Positions 35,994 through 44,804 of a DNA stretch of 64,000 nt are shown one piece after another. Under the pieces are notes generated by a model. It was not told where the DNA came from. It did no database searches and saw only the letters and a list, made by a program, of their open reading frames with translations. How positions within the stretch are numbered: the first letter of the stretch is position 1; the number at the start of each line of letters is the position of its first letter. The translations under genes were made by a program, and so were the position numbers. The DNA is from Phycisphaerales bacterium (GTDB taxonomy: Bacteria > Planctomycetota > Phycisphaerae > Phycisphaerales > SM1A02), in NCBI GenBank assembly GCA_029245245.1, contig JAQWPT010000034.1, positions 1 through 64,000 on the forward strand, given 5' to 3'.

Positions 35994-37523
35994 CTACGGG
36001 CAGTCACCCCACCCGCCAATCACGATCAACAGGTCCTCGACATTGACGACCCCGTCGAGATTCGCATCGGCGCTGCAGGTGCCGGTGCAGGCCCATTGAC
36101 CAATCACCAGCAGCAGGTCGTCGACCGTGACCATTCCGTCACCGTTGATATCCCCTTCGCACGGCTGCTCATCACAGGCTCCAGACACGCAGGTGGTCCC
36201 CATGCCCATCCACTGGGCTCCGAAGGCGAGACAGGTGCTCTCCACGAGTTCGGTGCAGTTGCCTGTTGCAAGGCAGCACGCGCCAAGTGGTTGCGGGCAG
36301 CCCGCGTCGAGGCAACTTGTGGAATCGCCCTGGAAGGCACCACCGCCAAGATCGCAGAGTTCCGGAGTCACCGCGTCCACGCAGCCTCCATCGGGAAGAC
36401 AGCAGGCTCCCTCCGGGAAGCAGATGAAGTCGGAGCAGGATTCGGTGCCGTAGAACAGTCCGCCACCGAGGCTGCACAGTTCGGCATCCACCTCGATGCA
36501 TTCGCCGGTGGACTCGACGCAGCAGGCACCCGTCGGCGGCGGGCAGGTAATGTCGCCGCACTCGACGAGGTCACCCTGGTAGGTCCCACCGATGGTGTCG
36601 CAGTCCTCCTCCGTGAATCCGTCGGAGCAGGTCCCGTTCCCTCGGCAGCAGGCACCGATTGCCGGCGCGCAGCCCTGGGGAGTCACCGAAGCACGGATGA
36701 CCCAGTCACCACTTGGCCGACAGAATGACGGCAGGGACTGGAAGTTCAACCAGCCCTCTCCGCACAGGCAGAAGGTGCCCGTCACCAGGTCGACCCAGTT
36801 TCCGGAGGGAGCCCCCAGTCCACTGGTATCGGTGCAGAGAAAGGCGTTGTTGTTCGGGTTTGGAGCCTGGATGCAGGGAGTTCCCGGCTCGTTGTGCTCA
36901 TCGATGCGGATCCCGACCGAAAAGCCATGGCTGCCATCGTCCTCGATGTAGATCTGGTCCGGATCCTGGGGATCCACGAAGAACTGCAGGATCGTGCCGG
37001 TCGTTCCCGGTGGCATCACCAGGTGCGGCAGGATGACGTCGTCCGATGAAAACTCGGCCACCAGGCTCCCGCTTCCGGGAGCGCCCTGGTAGATACGGAC
37101 CGTCCACTGGGTCGTAGTCTGCCCAATGGCGCTGGACGTCGCGAACAGCACCTCGAAGAGGTCCAGCCGAAGTGGAAACTTGTCTGCGGGCAGCGTGTAG
37201 GAAGCAGCCGCGGTTTCGCCTGAGACCATGCCCATCTGCAGAACGTACTCGCCCGGCCCCCAGTCGGAATCGGTGTGCGTCCACGATTCCTGCGGACATT
37301 CACCCCGTGTTGCTGCGGGCATGTTGATCACTTCCACCGCTGCGGGATCGATCGGCTGCCCCGGAGCCTGCTTCTTCAGCAACGACGGCCGCAGGATGAT
37401 GCGCTGGATGGTGACATCCGTCAGCGTCTCCTGGAGAGGAGCGCGAGTTCCTTCCTGGGCGAACGCCAGGGATGGGACAGCAAGTACTGCAGCAGCGATG
37501 ATCGAATGGTGGCGTCTGGTCAC
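35994..37523 (-). CDS. Secreted protein with four Cys-rich modules and dockerin repeats
   Basis: 509 aa from a GTG at 37523, which has GGAGG eight bases upstream. Signal peptide, then a beta-sandwich-like domain (about 60-270). Next come four tandem six-cysteine modules of about 40 residues, each opening with GACC (about 278, 317, 356, 395), with spacing like that of the single modules in the genes at 23-25 kb. The C-terminus has two dockerin loops (DINGDGMVTVDDLLLVIG and DANLDGVVNVEDLLIVIG), ending WGDCP. Likely a surface or matrix protein; binding partner unknown. Confidence 0.85.
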   Translation of the reverse strand: MTRRHHSIIAAAVLAVPSLAFAQEGTRAPLQETLTDVTIQRIILRPSLLKKQAPGQPIDPAAVEVINMPAATRGECPQESWTHTDSDWGPGEYVLQMGMVSGETAAASYTLPADKFPLRLDLFEVLFATSSAIGQTTTQWTVRIYQGAPGSGSLVAEFSSDDVILPHLVMPPGTTGTILQFFVDPQDPDQIYIEDDGSHGFSVGIRIDEHNEPGTPCIQAPNPNNNAFLCTDTSGLGAPSGNWVDLVTGTFCLCGEGWLNFQSLPSFCRPSGDWVIRASVTPQGCAPAIGACCRGNGTCSDGFTEEDCDTIGGTYQGDLVECGDITCPPPTGACCVESTGECIEVDAELCSLGGGLFYGTESCSDFICFPEGACCLPDGGCVDAVTPELCDLGGGAFQGDSTSCLDAGCPQPLGACCLATGNCTELVESTCLAFGAQWMGMGTTCVSGACDEQPCEGDINGDGMVTVDDLLLVIGQWACTGTCSADANLDGVVNVEDLLIVIGGWGDCP

Positions 37524-37643
37524 GGTGTGCCCTCCACCATCATTGTGCTGGAGAACGGCATCAAGTCAATGAACAAGACGCCTGACGGGCACCAGTGATG
37601 CCATGAACGGCCTCCAAACCGCCTTTTTCGAGCAGGGACCTTC

Positions 37644-38951
37644 TCAGTCGGCGGCATGCGGGGGCCTGGGATCCCGCAGGAAGAACGACAGGATGAACGC
37701 GACCAGCATCCCCGCGGGGAGCAGCAGCAATGCCGTTCTGAAATCACTGGGCGAATGAGTGGCGTTCTTGACGCCCCCCTCCTCGAGATCGAGCAGGAGA
37801 CCCACCGACCATTGCCCGAGGCCTGCGAAGAGCATCTGGGTGAGATTGACGAATGTCAGCGCCGTGCCGCGGGCGTAGCAGGGATTCTGTTCCATGGCCA
37901 TTGGAAATGCCAGGACAAGCACGCCGACGACGAGCCCGAGGCACAGAAGGGAGATCATCAGGATCGGCCCATACCCGGGGCCGATCAGCAGCAGCCCGCA
38001 TGTGGCCAGGACTCCCAGTCCGGTCAGGAGTCGAAAGAACACCGCACGCCGTCCAAGATGGTCCGACAACCAGCCCAGGCAGGGCCCACCCACGGCCAGG
38101 CCGACGAAGATGAATGACACCACTCCCCCCGCGTCGCTCTTGGAAACATGCAGCACGGTGGTGAGGTATTGGAAACCCCAGAGTGCGGCGAACGCTCCGA
38201 TCGGCAGGTACACCAGCCCGGTGATCAGACTCAGCAGCAGCGTCTGCCGGTTCGTGATCACCTGCCTGATGCAGGCGAGCACGCCCGGGTAGTTCGTGTT
38301 CCCAGCCGTATTCGATGCATGCACATGCTCCATGAACCAGTCCGGCCGGCGCGGGACAAGCAGGAACTGCATGGCGGCAAGCACGAGGCCCAATGCGGCG
38401 AAGCCCACCATCACGCTCTGCCAGCTGGTGCGATCGACCAGGAACTGAAGTGTCGATTCCGCCATGATGGCACCAAGCATGCCGAGGGTCACGGTCAAGC
38501 CGGAGATCAACGCGATGCGTCGACCGGGAAACCAGATGGTCGCAACGTAGACGGTTCCCACGTAGGCGAAGGCCGAACCGAATCCCATCAGGAAACGCCC
38601 GGCACCGAGACCGAACAGCGAACTCGCCATGGCGAAGAAGATGGCGCCGATGGCACAGACGATTGCGGCGATCGTCAGCGGGATGCGTGCACCGAAACGA
38701 TCCAGCAGCACCCCCACGACCAGTTGCATGGGTCCGTAGGCGTAGTAGTAGAAACTCATGCTCAGGCCGATGTCACCGGCGCTGACACCGAGCTCCTGCT
38801 GCAACGGCCCCTCGATGACCGCGGGCATCACCCGGATCATGAACTCATACAGAAAGAAGAGGGCCGGAATGGACCAGGCGATCCACGCACGAGTCGCCCC
38901 TTCCGCGTAGTTCAGGTGCAGGTGCTGCTTGCTGTGGGTCAGGCCGGCCAT
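37644..38951 (-). CDS. Major facilitator superfamily transporter
   Basis: 435 aa from the ATG at 38951; the frame extends to 39224 but those residues are not transporter-like. Twelve membrane helices are predicted, with an MFS motif after helix 2 (GVLLDRFGAR) and its second copy WLSDHLGRR. The first helix carries YEFMIRVMPAVI, seen in a group of uncharacterised MFS proteins. Substrate unknown. It is divergent from the NapF-like gene, with 62 bp between the starts. Confidence 0.87.
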   Translation of the reverse strand: MAGLTHSKQHLHLNYAEGATRAWIAWSIPALFFLYEFMIRVMPAVIEGPLQQELGVSAGDIGLSMSFYYYAYGPMQLVVGVLLDRFGARIPLTIAAIVCAIGAIFFAMASSLFGLGAGRFLMGFGSAFAYVGTVYVATIWFPGRRIALISGLTVTLGMLGAIMAESTLQFLVDRTSWQSVMVGFAALGLVLAAMQFLLVPRRPDWFMEHVHASNTAGNTNYPGVLACIRQVITNRQTLLLSLITGLVYLPIGAFAALWGFQYLTTVLHVSKSDAGGVVSFIFVGLAVGGPCLGWLSDHLGRRAVFFRLLTGLGVLATCGLLLIGPGYGPILMISLLCLGLVVGVLVLAFPMAMEQNPCYARGTALTFVNLTQMLFAGLGQWSVGLLLDLEEGGVKNATHSPSDFRTALLLLPAGMLVAFILSFFLRDPRPPHAAD

Positions 38952-39001
38952 GGTGATCCGCAGAGTGTAATCGACCCACTCCCCGGAGCACCGCGGATGG
39001 A

Positions 39002-39007
39002 TACAGT
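39002..39007 (+). promoter_or_regulatory. -10-like box before the NapF-like gene
   Basis: TACAGT ends six bases before the ATG at 39014, the same geometry as cbs, pgi and murC. This favours 39014 over the ATG at 39008. Confidence 0.45.
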
Positions 39008-39013
39008 ATGGGC

Positions 39014-39628
39014 ATGCCCAGCCGGGACGACATTTCTCGACGTGACCTCTTTCGAATCCGTGGCGGCCTTCTACGCCGGATCGCGGATGCCGCTGGAGAA
39101 CAGGCGACCCCTCGCCAGGTGCCGACATCGTTGGCACTCCTCCAGCGACCCCCGGGCGCGGTGGCCGAGGGCCAGTTCCTGGCTGCATGCACCCGCTGTG
39201 GCGACTGCATCGACGTCTGTCCACCCCGTGCCATCATCAAGGCACCGGAGGCGGCCGGCAACCGGGCGGGCACACCCATGATCGACGCGCTGCGATCACC
39301 CTGCGTCATGTGTGACGATCTGCCCTGCATCGATGCCTGCGAACCCGGCGTGCTGCGCCACGACCTGCCGGTGAAGATGGCCCATGCGTCCGTGGACGAA
39401 TCCCTGTGCCTGGCCTGGCAGGGGCAGGAGTGCAATGCGTGCGTCGACAACTGTCCCGTCGAGAACGCTCTCTGCGTGGTCGAAGGCGAGGGCGAACTCG
39501 CCGGTCCCCGGGTCGACCCCGTCGCGTGCACCGGATGCGGGGTCTGCCGCTGCGTCTGTCCCGCACCGCAGAATGCGATTCGCCATCGCCCGGTCGATGA
39601 GCGGCCCTTCGCCGTCCTCCAGAGATGA
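39014..39628 (+). CDS. NapF-like ferredoxin-type protein
   Basis: 204 aa. Four cysteine groups for 4Fe-4S clusters are visible: CTRCGDCIDVCPP, a modified CVMCDDLPCIDAC, CNACVDNCPV and CTGCGVCRCVCPAP. The N-terminal SRRDLFRIRGG resembles NapF, which helps mature periplasmic nitrate reductase in the cytoplasm. No nap genes are nearby; the molybdoenzyme at 54-57 kb is too far away to be an operon partner. It is followed 10 bp later by the ATP-grasp gene. Assignment to NapF rather than another polyferredoxin is moderate. Confidence 0.8.
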   Translation: MPSRDDISRRDLFRIRGGLLRRIADAAGEQATPRQVPTSLALLQRPPGAVAEGQFLAACTRCGDCIDVCPPRAIIKAPEAAGNRAGTPMIDALRSPCVMCDDLPCIDACEPGVLRHDLPVKMAHASVDESLCLAWQGQECNACVDNCPVENALCVVEGEGELAGPRVDPVACTGCGVCRCVCPAPQNAIRHRPVDERPFAVLQR

Positions 39629-39638
39629 AAGCAACCTC

Positions 39639-40520
39639 ATGCACATCGGCCTTGCATCCTGCACGAAACTCCCGGAATGGGAAGTAGATGATCAACCCCT
39701 GGTCGAGGCGTTGCAGGAGCAGGGAGCCCGGATATCCCAGCCAGCCTGGGACGATGTTGACTTCGACTTCTCCAGTCTCGATGCCTGCCTCGTGCGGACG
39801 ACCTGGGACTACGAGCATCGGCGTGACGAGTTCATCAAGTGGGCGAGGAATACCGATGCGTGCACCGCATTTTTCAATCCGCCGGCCATCATCGAATGGA
39901 ACACGCACAAGTCCTACCTGCGGGACCTGGCCGAGGCGGGTGTTCCGTCCATTCCCACCGAATGGCTTGAAACGGGAGCCAGGGTCGATCTGAACGCCCT
40001 GCTGAACCACCGTGGGTGGACCCGTGGATTCCTGAAACCGGTCGTAGGCTCGACAGCTCGTGGCACCTTTCGCTTCAACACCGACGACGCCAGCCTCGCC
40101 GAGGCGCAGGCGTTCCTGCAGGAGCGGCTTGGGATCGAGGACATGATGGTTCAGCCTTACCTCGATCACGTCGAGACCGGTGGCGAGGAATCCCTCATGC
40201 TCGTCGATGGCCAGGTCACCCACGCGGTTCGAAAGGTCCCCGTACCCGGCGACTACCGCGTCCAGGATGACTTCGGCGCCACCGATGAAGTTCTGGAACC
40301 GGATCCAGGAGACACGGAGTTCGCCCGCCAGGTCATGGCAATGGTGGCCGAACGGTTCAAGACCGGTCCCCTCCTCTACGGACGCGTCGACCTGCTCCGT
40401 GACGCGTCGGGCACTCCCCTGCTCAATGAACTGGAACTGGTTGAGCCCTCGTTCTTCTTTCGACACGGACCCGGAGCGGGCCAGGCTCTTGCCACCGCTC
40501 TCCTGGATCGATTGGCGTGA
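39639..40520 (+). CDS. ATP-grasp domain protein
   Basis: 293 aa. The N-terminal part (HIGLASCTKLPEWEVDDQPL, later VRTTWDYEHRRDEF) and central FLKPVVGSTARGTF, then GRVDLLRD and LLNELELVEPSFFF, match the ATP-grasp fold of glutathione synthetase and RimK-like enzymes. The WDY motif is typical of a group annotated as ATP-grasp or glutathione synthetase-like. It should ligate a carboxylate to an amine or thiol with ATP, but the substrates cannot be read from the sequence. Likely co-transcribed with the NapF-like gene. Confidence 0.8.
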   Translation: MHIGLASCTKLPEWEVDDQPLVEALQEQGARISQPAWDDVDFDFSSLDACLVRTTWDYEHRRDEFIKWARNTDACTAFFNPPAIIEWNTHKSYLRDLAEAGVPSIPTEWLETGARVDLNALLNHRGWTRGFLKPVVGSTARGTFRFNTDDASLAEAQAFLQERLGIEDMMVQPYLDHVETGGEESLMLVDGQVTHAVRKVPVPGDYRVQDDFGATDEVLEPDPGDTEFARQVMAMVAERFKTGPLLYGRVDLLRDASGTPLLNELELVEPSFFFRHGPGAGQALATALLDRLA

Positions 40521-40526
40521 TTGGGA

Positions 40527-41480
40527 TCACGATTCGAGCAGAATCGCGTCCGGCTCGCGTGCCTCATGCACGCCGCTGCAACTGACGGAGGCCTTGAAGC
40601 CCGGCCGCAGGGCCACGCTGAAGCATCCACCGCCTGCGGTCAGGGCGACGAGGCAGACCTGGTGCCCCGCATCGAGTTCATGCGTCGACCGGATCCGCTC
40701 AAGGACCTCAAGAAGTGCCGCAACCGGTTGGGCCCCTCGCCGCATCGCTTCCACGGCAAGGAACGAACCACAGCAGCCCATCACCAGTTCGCCACTGCCC
40801 GTGGCCGCGACGCCCGCCACCTCCGGGTCCACGTACAGGCCATGACCGATGATCGGCGAGTCCCCGACCCGGCCGGGAAGTTTGAATGGTGCTCCGCTGG
40901 TCGAACAACCACCGGCCAATCGTCCCTGGGCATCGAGAGCAAGCGTGCCGATCGTGTCATGGTGCTTCCAGTCACCCTCCCCGGCGGAGAACAGTCGCCC
41001 ACTGCCCTCCTGGTCCACGGGGCGAACCCCATCTCCGATCTGGTCTGGAATCGTGCCGTCGCGCTTCCACTGCTCCCAGGCGGCCCGAGCGGCCGGGGAC
41101 AGGAGTTCAGCCGTGGGTTCACCCAGCTCGTCGGCAAAGGAATCCGCTCCCTCCCCGACGAGCATGACATGGCTGGTTCGCTCCATGACTCCCCGGGCGA
41201 TTCGAACCGGGTGCAGGTGCCTGCGAATGCAGCACACGCTTCCACAGTTGCTGGCGGAAGTCATGACGCAGCCGTCGAGGGTCATCACTCCCTCGGCATC
41301 GGGCAGCCCCCCGTACCCCACCGAATCGATCTCTTCGTCAGCCTCGATTGCACAGCAGGCCGCTTCGATCGCATCGAGACTGGTGCCCCCAGCGGCAAGA
41401 TCATCCCAGGCCAGCCGATGACCACGAAGGCCGAATGACCAGGTTGAAACCAGGGTTGGGGAATGCGGTGCGGGGGGCAT
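40527..41480 (-). CDS. Glycosylasparaginase-type Ntn hydrolase
   Basis: 317 aa from the ATG at 41480. The family cleaves itself before a threonine that becomes the N-terminal nucleophile; here [10 protein letters not shown] holds that Thr. N-terminal [24 protein letters not shown] and the later [12 protein letters not shown] also match N4-(beta-N-acetylglucosaminyl)-L-asparaginase. No signal peptide is evident, so it may act in the cytosol on glycoasparagines or beta-aspartyl peptides. The length is near normal. It converges on the ATP-grasp gene. Confidence 0.87.
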   Translation of the reverse strand: MPPAPHSPTLVSTWSFGLRGHRLAWDDLAAGGTSLDAIEAACCAIEADEEIDSVGYGGLPDAEGVMTLDGCVMTSASNCGSVCCIRRHLHPVRIARGVMERTSHVMLVGEGADSFADELGEPTAELLSPAARAAWEQWKRDGTIPDQIGDGVRPVDQEGSGRLFSAGEGDWKHHDTIGTLALDAQGRLAGGCSTSGAPFKLPGRVGDSPIIGHGLYVDPEVAGVAATGSGELVMGCCGSFLAVEAMRRGAQPVAALLEVLERIRSTHELDAGHQVCLVALTAGGGCFSVALRPGFKASVSCSGVHEAREPDAILLES

Positions 41481-41546
41481 CAGTGCGTATTTTCGGACCA
41501 GGAATGATGTTTGGAACCGGGCTTGGGAACCCACCAGCCCGGATGC

Positions 41547-41552
41547 TACACT
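41547..41552 (+). promoter_or_regulatory. Putative -10 box of greA
   Basis: TACACT; transcription would start near 41559, giving a leader of about 55 nt. greA, unlike the leaderless candidates, has a clear ribosome-binding site (TTGGAGGACC, 41601-41610). Confidence 0.4.
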
Positions 41553-41613
41553 GGATTCCCGACGAGCCCCCGCCCTGCCTGGCGGTGCGGCTCGTTCGCC
41601 TTGGAGGACCAGC

Positions 41614-42078
41614 ATGGAATACATCACTCAGGAAGACAAGGATCGACTTGAGGGCGAACTCAAGGAGCGGATTCACCGCCGCAAGCAGCTCTCGGACCGG
41701 ATCGGGCAGGCACGCGAGATGGGTGATCTCAAGGAAAATGCGGAGTACCACGCTGCCCGGGAAGACCAGGGCATGAACGAAGCCCGCATCAACGACCTCG
41801 AGGAAAAACTCGCCAACGTCGTGATCGCCGATACCGAGGAAGTACCCGACGACATGGTGTTCGTCGGGACAACGGTTCGACTCAAGGACACCGCCACCGG
41901 CAACGAGGAATGCTACAAACTCGTGGGCGAGATGACCGGTTCCTTCGTGGATGACGTCATGGAAGTCACCCCCAGTTCAAACCTCGGCCTCGGCCTCATC
42001 AAGGCCCGTGTCGGAGAGACCATTCGAGTCGATCTGCCGCGTGGGGTGAAGACCTACGAGATCCTCGAGATCATGTGA
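41614..42078 (+). CDS. greA: Transcription elongation factor GreA
   Basis: 154 aa. The N-terminal coiled coil ([18 protein letters not shown], then [20 protein letters not shown]) carries the acidic tip residues that enter the RNA polymerase secondary channel and stimulate cleavage of backtracked RNA. The C-terminal FKBP-like domain begins near residue 80 ([11 protein letters not shown]). Length and both domains are standard. A GGAGG site lies six bases before the ATG. Confidence 0.96.
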   Translation: MEYITQEDKDRLEGELKERIHRRKQLSDRIGQAREMGDLKENAEYHAAREDQGMNEARINDLEEKLANVVIADTEEVPDDMVFVGTTVRLKDTATGNEECYKLVGEMTGSFVDDVMEVTPSSNLGLGLIKARVGETIRVDLPRGVKTYEILEIM

Positions 42079-42103
42079 CGCCACGTCACGGAGTCGATCA
42101 CAC

Positions 42104-42571
42104 ATGCCATCCCCCCCGACCCAGTGGACCGTCTACCTTGCCGGGGAAATCCACTCCCACTGGCGACAGCAGATCGAGGCCGGCGCCGAAGCCGCCGGGA
42201 TCCCGGTCATCTTCACATCACCAGTCACGGATCATGATGCAAGCGATCGATGTGGTGCCGACATCCTCGGCGACCAGGACGATCCCTTCTGGCTTGATCA
42301 CACCGGGGCAAAGATCAACGCGATCCGGACCCGCACGTTTCTGAAGCAGGCCGATATCGTTGTCGTTCGATTCGGCGAGAAGTACCGCCAGTGGAATGCA
42401 GCCTTCGACGCCGGCTTCGCCGCGGCGCTGGGGACCCCGTTGATCATTCTCCATGATCCCGAGCATCGGCACGCGCTCAAGGAAGTCGATGCCGCGGCGC
42501 AGGCCGTCGCGACGACACCCGAGCAGGTGGTGCAGTTGCTGACCTACGCCATCGAGGGTCGGCTCAACTGA
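42104..42571 (+). CDS. ytoQ: YtoQ family protein
   Basis: 155 aa. WTVYLAGEIHSHWR at the start, FTSPVTDHDASD, and FGEKYRQWNAAFDAG match the YtoQ family, which has a nucleoside 2-deoxyribosyltransferase-like fold. The biochemical role is not known. It starts 25 bp after greA and its stop codon touches the converging next gene. Confidence 0.88.
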   Translation: MPSPPTQWTVYLAGEIHSHWRQQIEAGAEAAGIPVIFTSPVTDHDASDRCGADILGDQDDPFWLDHTGAKINAIRTRTFLKQADIVVVRFGEKYRQWNAAFDAGFAAALGTPLIILHDPEHRHALKEVDAAAQAVATTPEQVVQLLTYAIEGRLN

Positions 42572-42964
42572 TCAGCTGGGTTTCGCGGACCGGTTTGCCC
42601 GGGCCGTGATGAACGACCGTACGCAGAAAACCATGAACACGAAGCAGAGTACGGCCAGCAGTCCCTGGTCGACCAGTTTCGTCACCGATGGTTCGTCACT
42701 GCCGAGTCCCTTGAAGAACATGGAGATGCCTCCGGCCACGCCGACCACCGCCAGCAGGACGTTCAGGTGCATCACGTGCTTGCGAACGGCAGGCGCCAGG
42801 GCCGCCACGAGGCCGAAGCCGCCGATGAGAATTCCGAAGAAAGCCGGGATGGCCGCGGTGAATCGGGCCCCCTCGAATCCGGCCAGACCCCAGAAGACGA
42901 GGCCCTGGATGATCAACAGGACACCGAAGAGAATGGACAGACGCGGCATGTTCGGTGCGTTCAT
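42572..42964 (-). CDS. Small four-helix membrane protein
   Basis: 130 aa from the ATG at 42964, with GGAGG six bases upstream. Four hydrophobic segments are clear (ILFGVLLIIQGLVFW, AIPAFFGILIGGFGLVAAL, HLNVLLAVVGVAGGISMFF, LAVLCFVFMVFCV). The C-terminus is basic. No conserved functional motif; similar small membrane proteins are common in planctomycete genomes. Function unknown. Confidence 0.75.
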   Translation of the reverse strand: MNAPNMPRLSILFGVLLIIQGLVFWGLAGFEGARFTAAIPAFFGILIGGFGLVAALAPAVRKHVMHLNVLLAVVGVAGGISMFFKGLGSDEPSVTKLVDQGLLAVLCFVFMVFCVRSFITARANRSAKPS

Positions 42965-43009
42965 GTGAACCTCCAGGATGAGGCACATGGTAGCACGTTG
43001 ACCACCGGC

Positions 43010-44671
43010 TCACGGAGTACCGGCACCCCAGTTGCCAATGACCAGCAGCAGGTCGTTCACGTTGACCGCCAGGTCACCGTTGACATCGCCCTGGCAGAAG
43101 AAACCCGCACAGGCCCAGTCGCCGAGGACCAGCAGAAGATCTTCCACGCCGACGTGACCGTCCCCGTTGGCGTCACCGACCAGAATCGTACCGTCGATCG
43201 AGAAGACCGAGTCGCTGTCATCGGATCCGATGTTCCCGTCGGCATCGCTCACCATGACGCGAATGATCGCCTGGTCGGTGTCGATGTCCGGCACGGACCA
43301 GAACCAGGACCCGTCGTCGGCGGTACCGGCGATGAGGGTCTCGAAACTTGCCCCGCCGTCGGCGGACAACAGGATGTCGGCCGACCGGCTTCCAAGCACA
43401 TCGTCGTCATCGCTGATCCAGCTGATCTCGACGACATCACCGGGGTCGTAGGTCGAACCATTGTTCTGCGAACGGAGGTACGCCACTGGATTCGTACCCC
43501 CGGAATTGGCAGGGATGTGCATGCTGATGCAGTGGAACACGCCCGCGGAATACGCGAGGCTGTCACCCCAGATCTGCACCACGGTCCTGCCCGGCATCGC
43601 CGCCTGCACGACCGCGAGCGCGTTGCTGTCCCACGATGAACTCAGATCGCTGTACTTGGGGAGCAGGACCAGGTCATTGCAGATCACCATGTTGGTGTAG
43701 GTGTAGTGCGTCCAGCCGGACGTGTAGGAGTTCGTCCGGTACACGTCCCAACCAATGGACTGGTAGTACGCGGCGGCGTCATCACAGATGTTGTCCTGGG
43801 TGCTGCCGGAATGGTTGGGCCAGTCCGAAATGATGATCGACTCGTCTCCGACGATCTGCATCCACATGTCGATGTGCTGCGTGGAGTCCACCGAGGTCGG
43901 AAACGGCGTGTGGAATTCGGTGTCGACGTTCTGGTAGTCCTTCCAGATCTGCCAGATCTGGGCTTCCGAGTAGCCGGGGTTCTCGTTGTTGATCAATCGC
44001 GTCGCAGCCGATGGGCCCGCTCCGCTGACGTGGTAGTTGCCTCCGCCATGGGTCAATGCGTGGCGGTAGTAGCCGAAGTTCATCGCGTCGGCGTAGTGGT
44101 AGTTGAAGTCGTCATCGTTGGGGCGAGGTCGGTTGTAGTTGTGATCCACCACTGCCCGGCAACCACCCTCGTAGATCATCCGAGGGCCGTAGTCCCGGAT
44201 CCAGACCGTATCGGTGCTTCGTACCAGCGTGATGATCCGATTCGGATCCGCACCCTGGGCAATCATGCTGTTGCGGGCCGAGTTGGCCTCGCTGCTTGAA
44301 TCGCAGGCGACGTAGACGTTCGCATTTCCCGTGGTGGTAATCTGGGCCGCCATCTCGGCGATGGTGCTGGTGAAGCTCTCCCAGGCAAGAACGATGCCGT
44401 CCATGGGCTCGTATTCCGATGCGCAGGTGATGGGCCCCAACGGCGCGGGTGTGGAGGGCAATCCTCGGGTGTCGTGATGAGAATCAAGCCAACGCTGCTC
44501 GACATCAGTCATGTACTTGGGAATGGTGGCTCCCTCGGGAAACACCAACTCCCCATCGACGATGTCAGGCTGGTCCTGGCTCGCCGGACGTGACATCGAA
44601 GTCGAACCAGCGAGTGTTCCAGCAAGAACCAAGGTTCCCGGAATGATCAGGGACAGGGCACGAATGGGCAT
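43010..44671 (-). CDS. Secreted peptidyl-arginine/agmatine deiminase-family enzyme with dockerin repeats
   Basis: 553 aa. Signal peptide, propeptide-like stretch, then a guanidino-group hydrolase domain from about 80 to 390. Its catalytic residues are in place: Asp160 in VWIRDYGP, His266/Asp268 in HIDMW and Cys381 in FHCISMHIP; HGGGN near 208 fits too. This is the Porphyromonas-type family, which includes agmatine deiminase and PPAD. A beta domain (about 395-490) and two dockerin loops (DANGDGHVGVEDLLLVLG, DVNGDLAVNVNDLLLVIG) follow. Export and the dockerin tail argue for an extracellular arginine or protein substrate rather than polyamine metabolism. Confidence 0.88.
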   Translation of the reverse strand: MPIRALSLIIPGTLVLAGTLAGSTSMSRPASQDQPDIVDGELVFPEGATIPKYMTDVEQRWLDSHHDTRGLPSTPAPLGPITCASEYEPMDGIVLAWESFTSTIAEMAAQITTTGNANVYVACDSSSEANSARNSMIAQGADPNRIITLVRSTDTVWIRDYGPRMIYEGGCRAVVDHNYNRPRPNDDDFNYHYADAMNFGYYRHALTHGGGNYHVSGAGPSAATRLINNENPGYSEAQIWQIWKDYQNVDTEFHTPFPTSVDSTQHIDMWMQIVGDESIIISDWPNHSGSTQDNICDDAAAYYQSIGWDVYRTNSYTSGWTHYTYTNMVICNDLVLLPKYSDLSSSWDSNALAVVQAAMPGRTVVQIWGDSLAYSAGVFHCISMHIPANSGGTNPVAYLRSQNNGSTYDPGDVVEISWISDDDDVLGSRSADILLSADGGASFETLIAGTADDGSWFWSVPDIDTDQAIIRVMVSDADGNIGSDDSDSVFSIDGTILVGDANGDGHVGVEDLLLVLGDWACAGFFCQGDVNGDLAVNVNDLLLVIGNWGAGTP

Positions 44672-44804
44672 GGGTTGCTCTCTCTCCAGCGTTCAATCAA
44701 GGGGACCGACTCCCCGATCTTCCATTGGAGTCCAAGAACCGGGGTGATTCAACTCCACACTGCCAAGATGGTCTGAAAGCACGTCTCAAGAGGCCCAAAA
44801 ATCG

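Noticed and set aside
42767-44299. Several plus-strand open frames opposite the small membrane protein and deiminase genes
   Set aside because: They mirror the minus-strand coding frames and lack start context or motifs.
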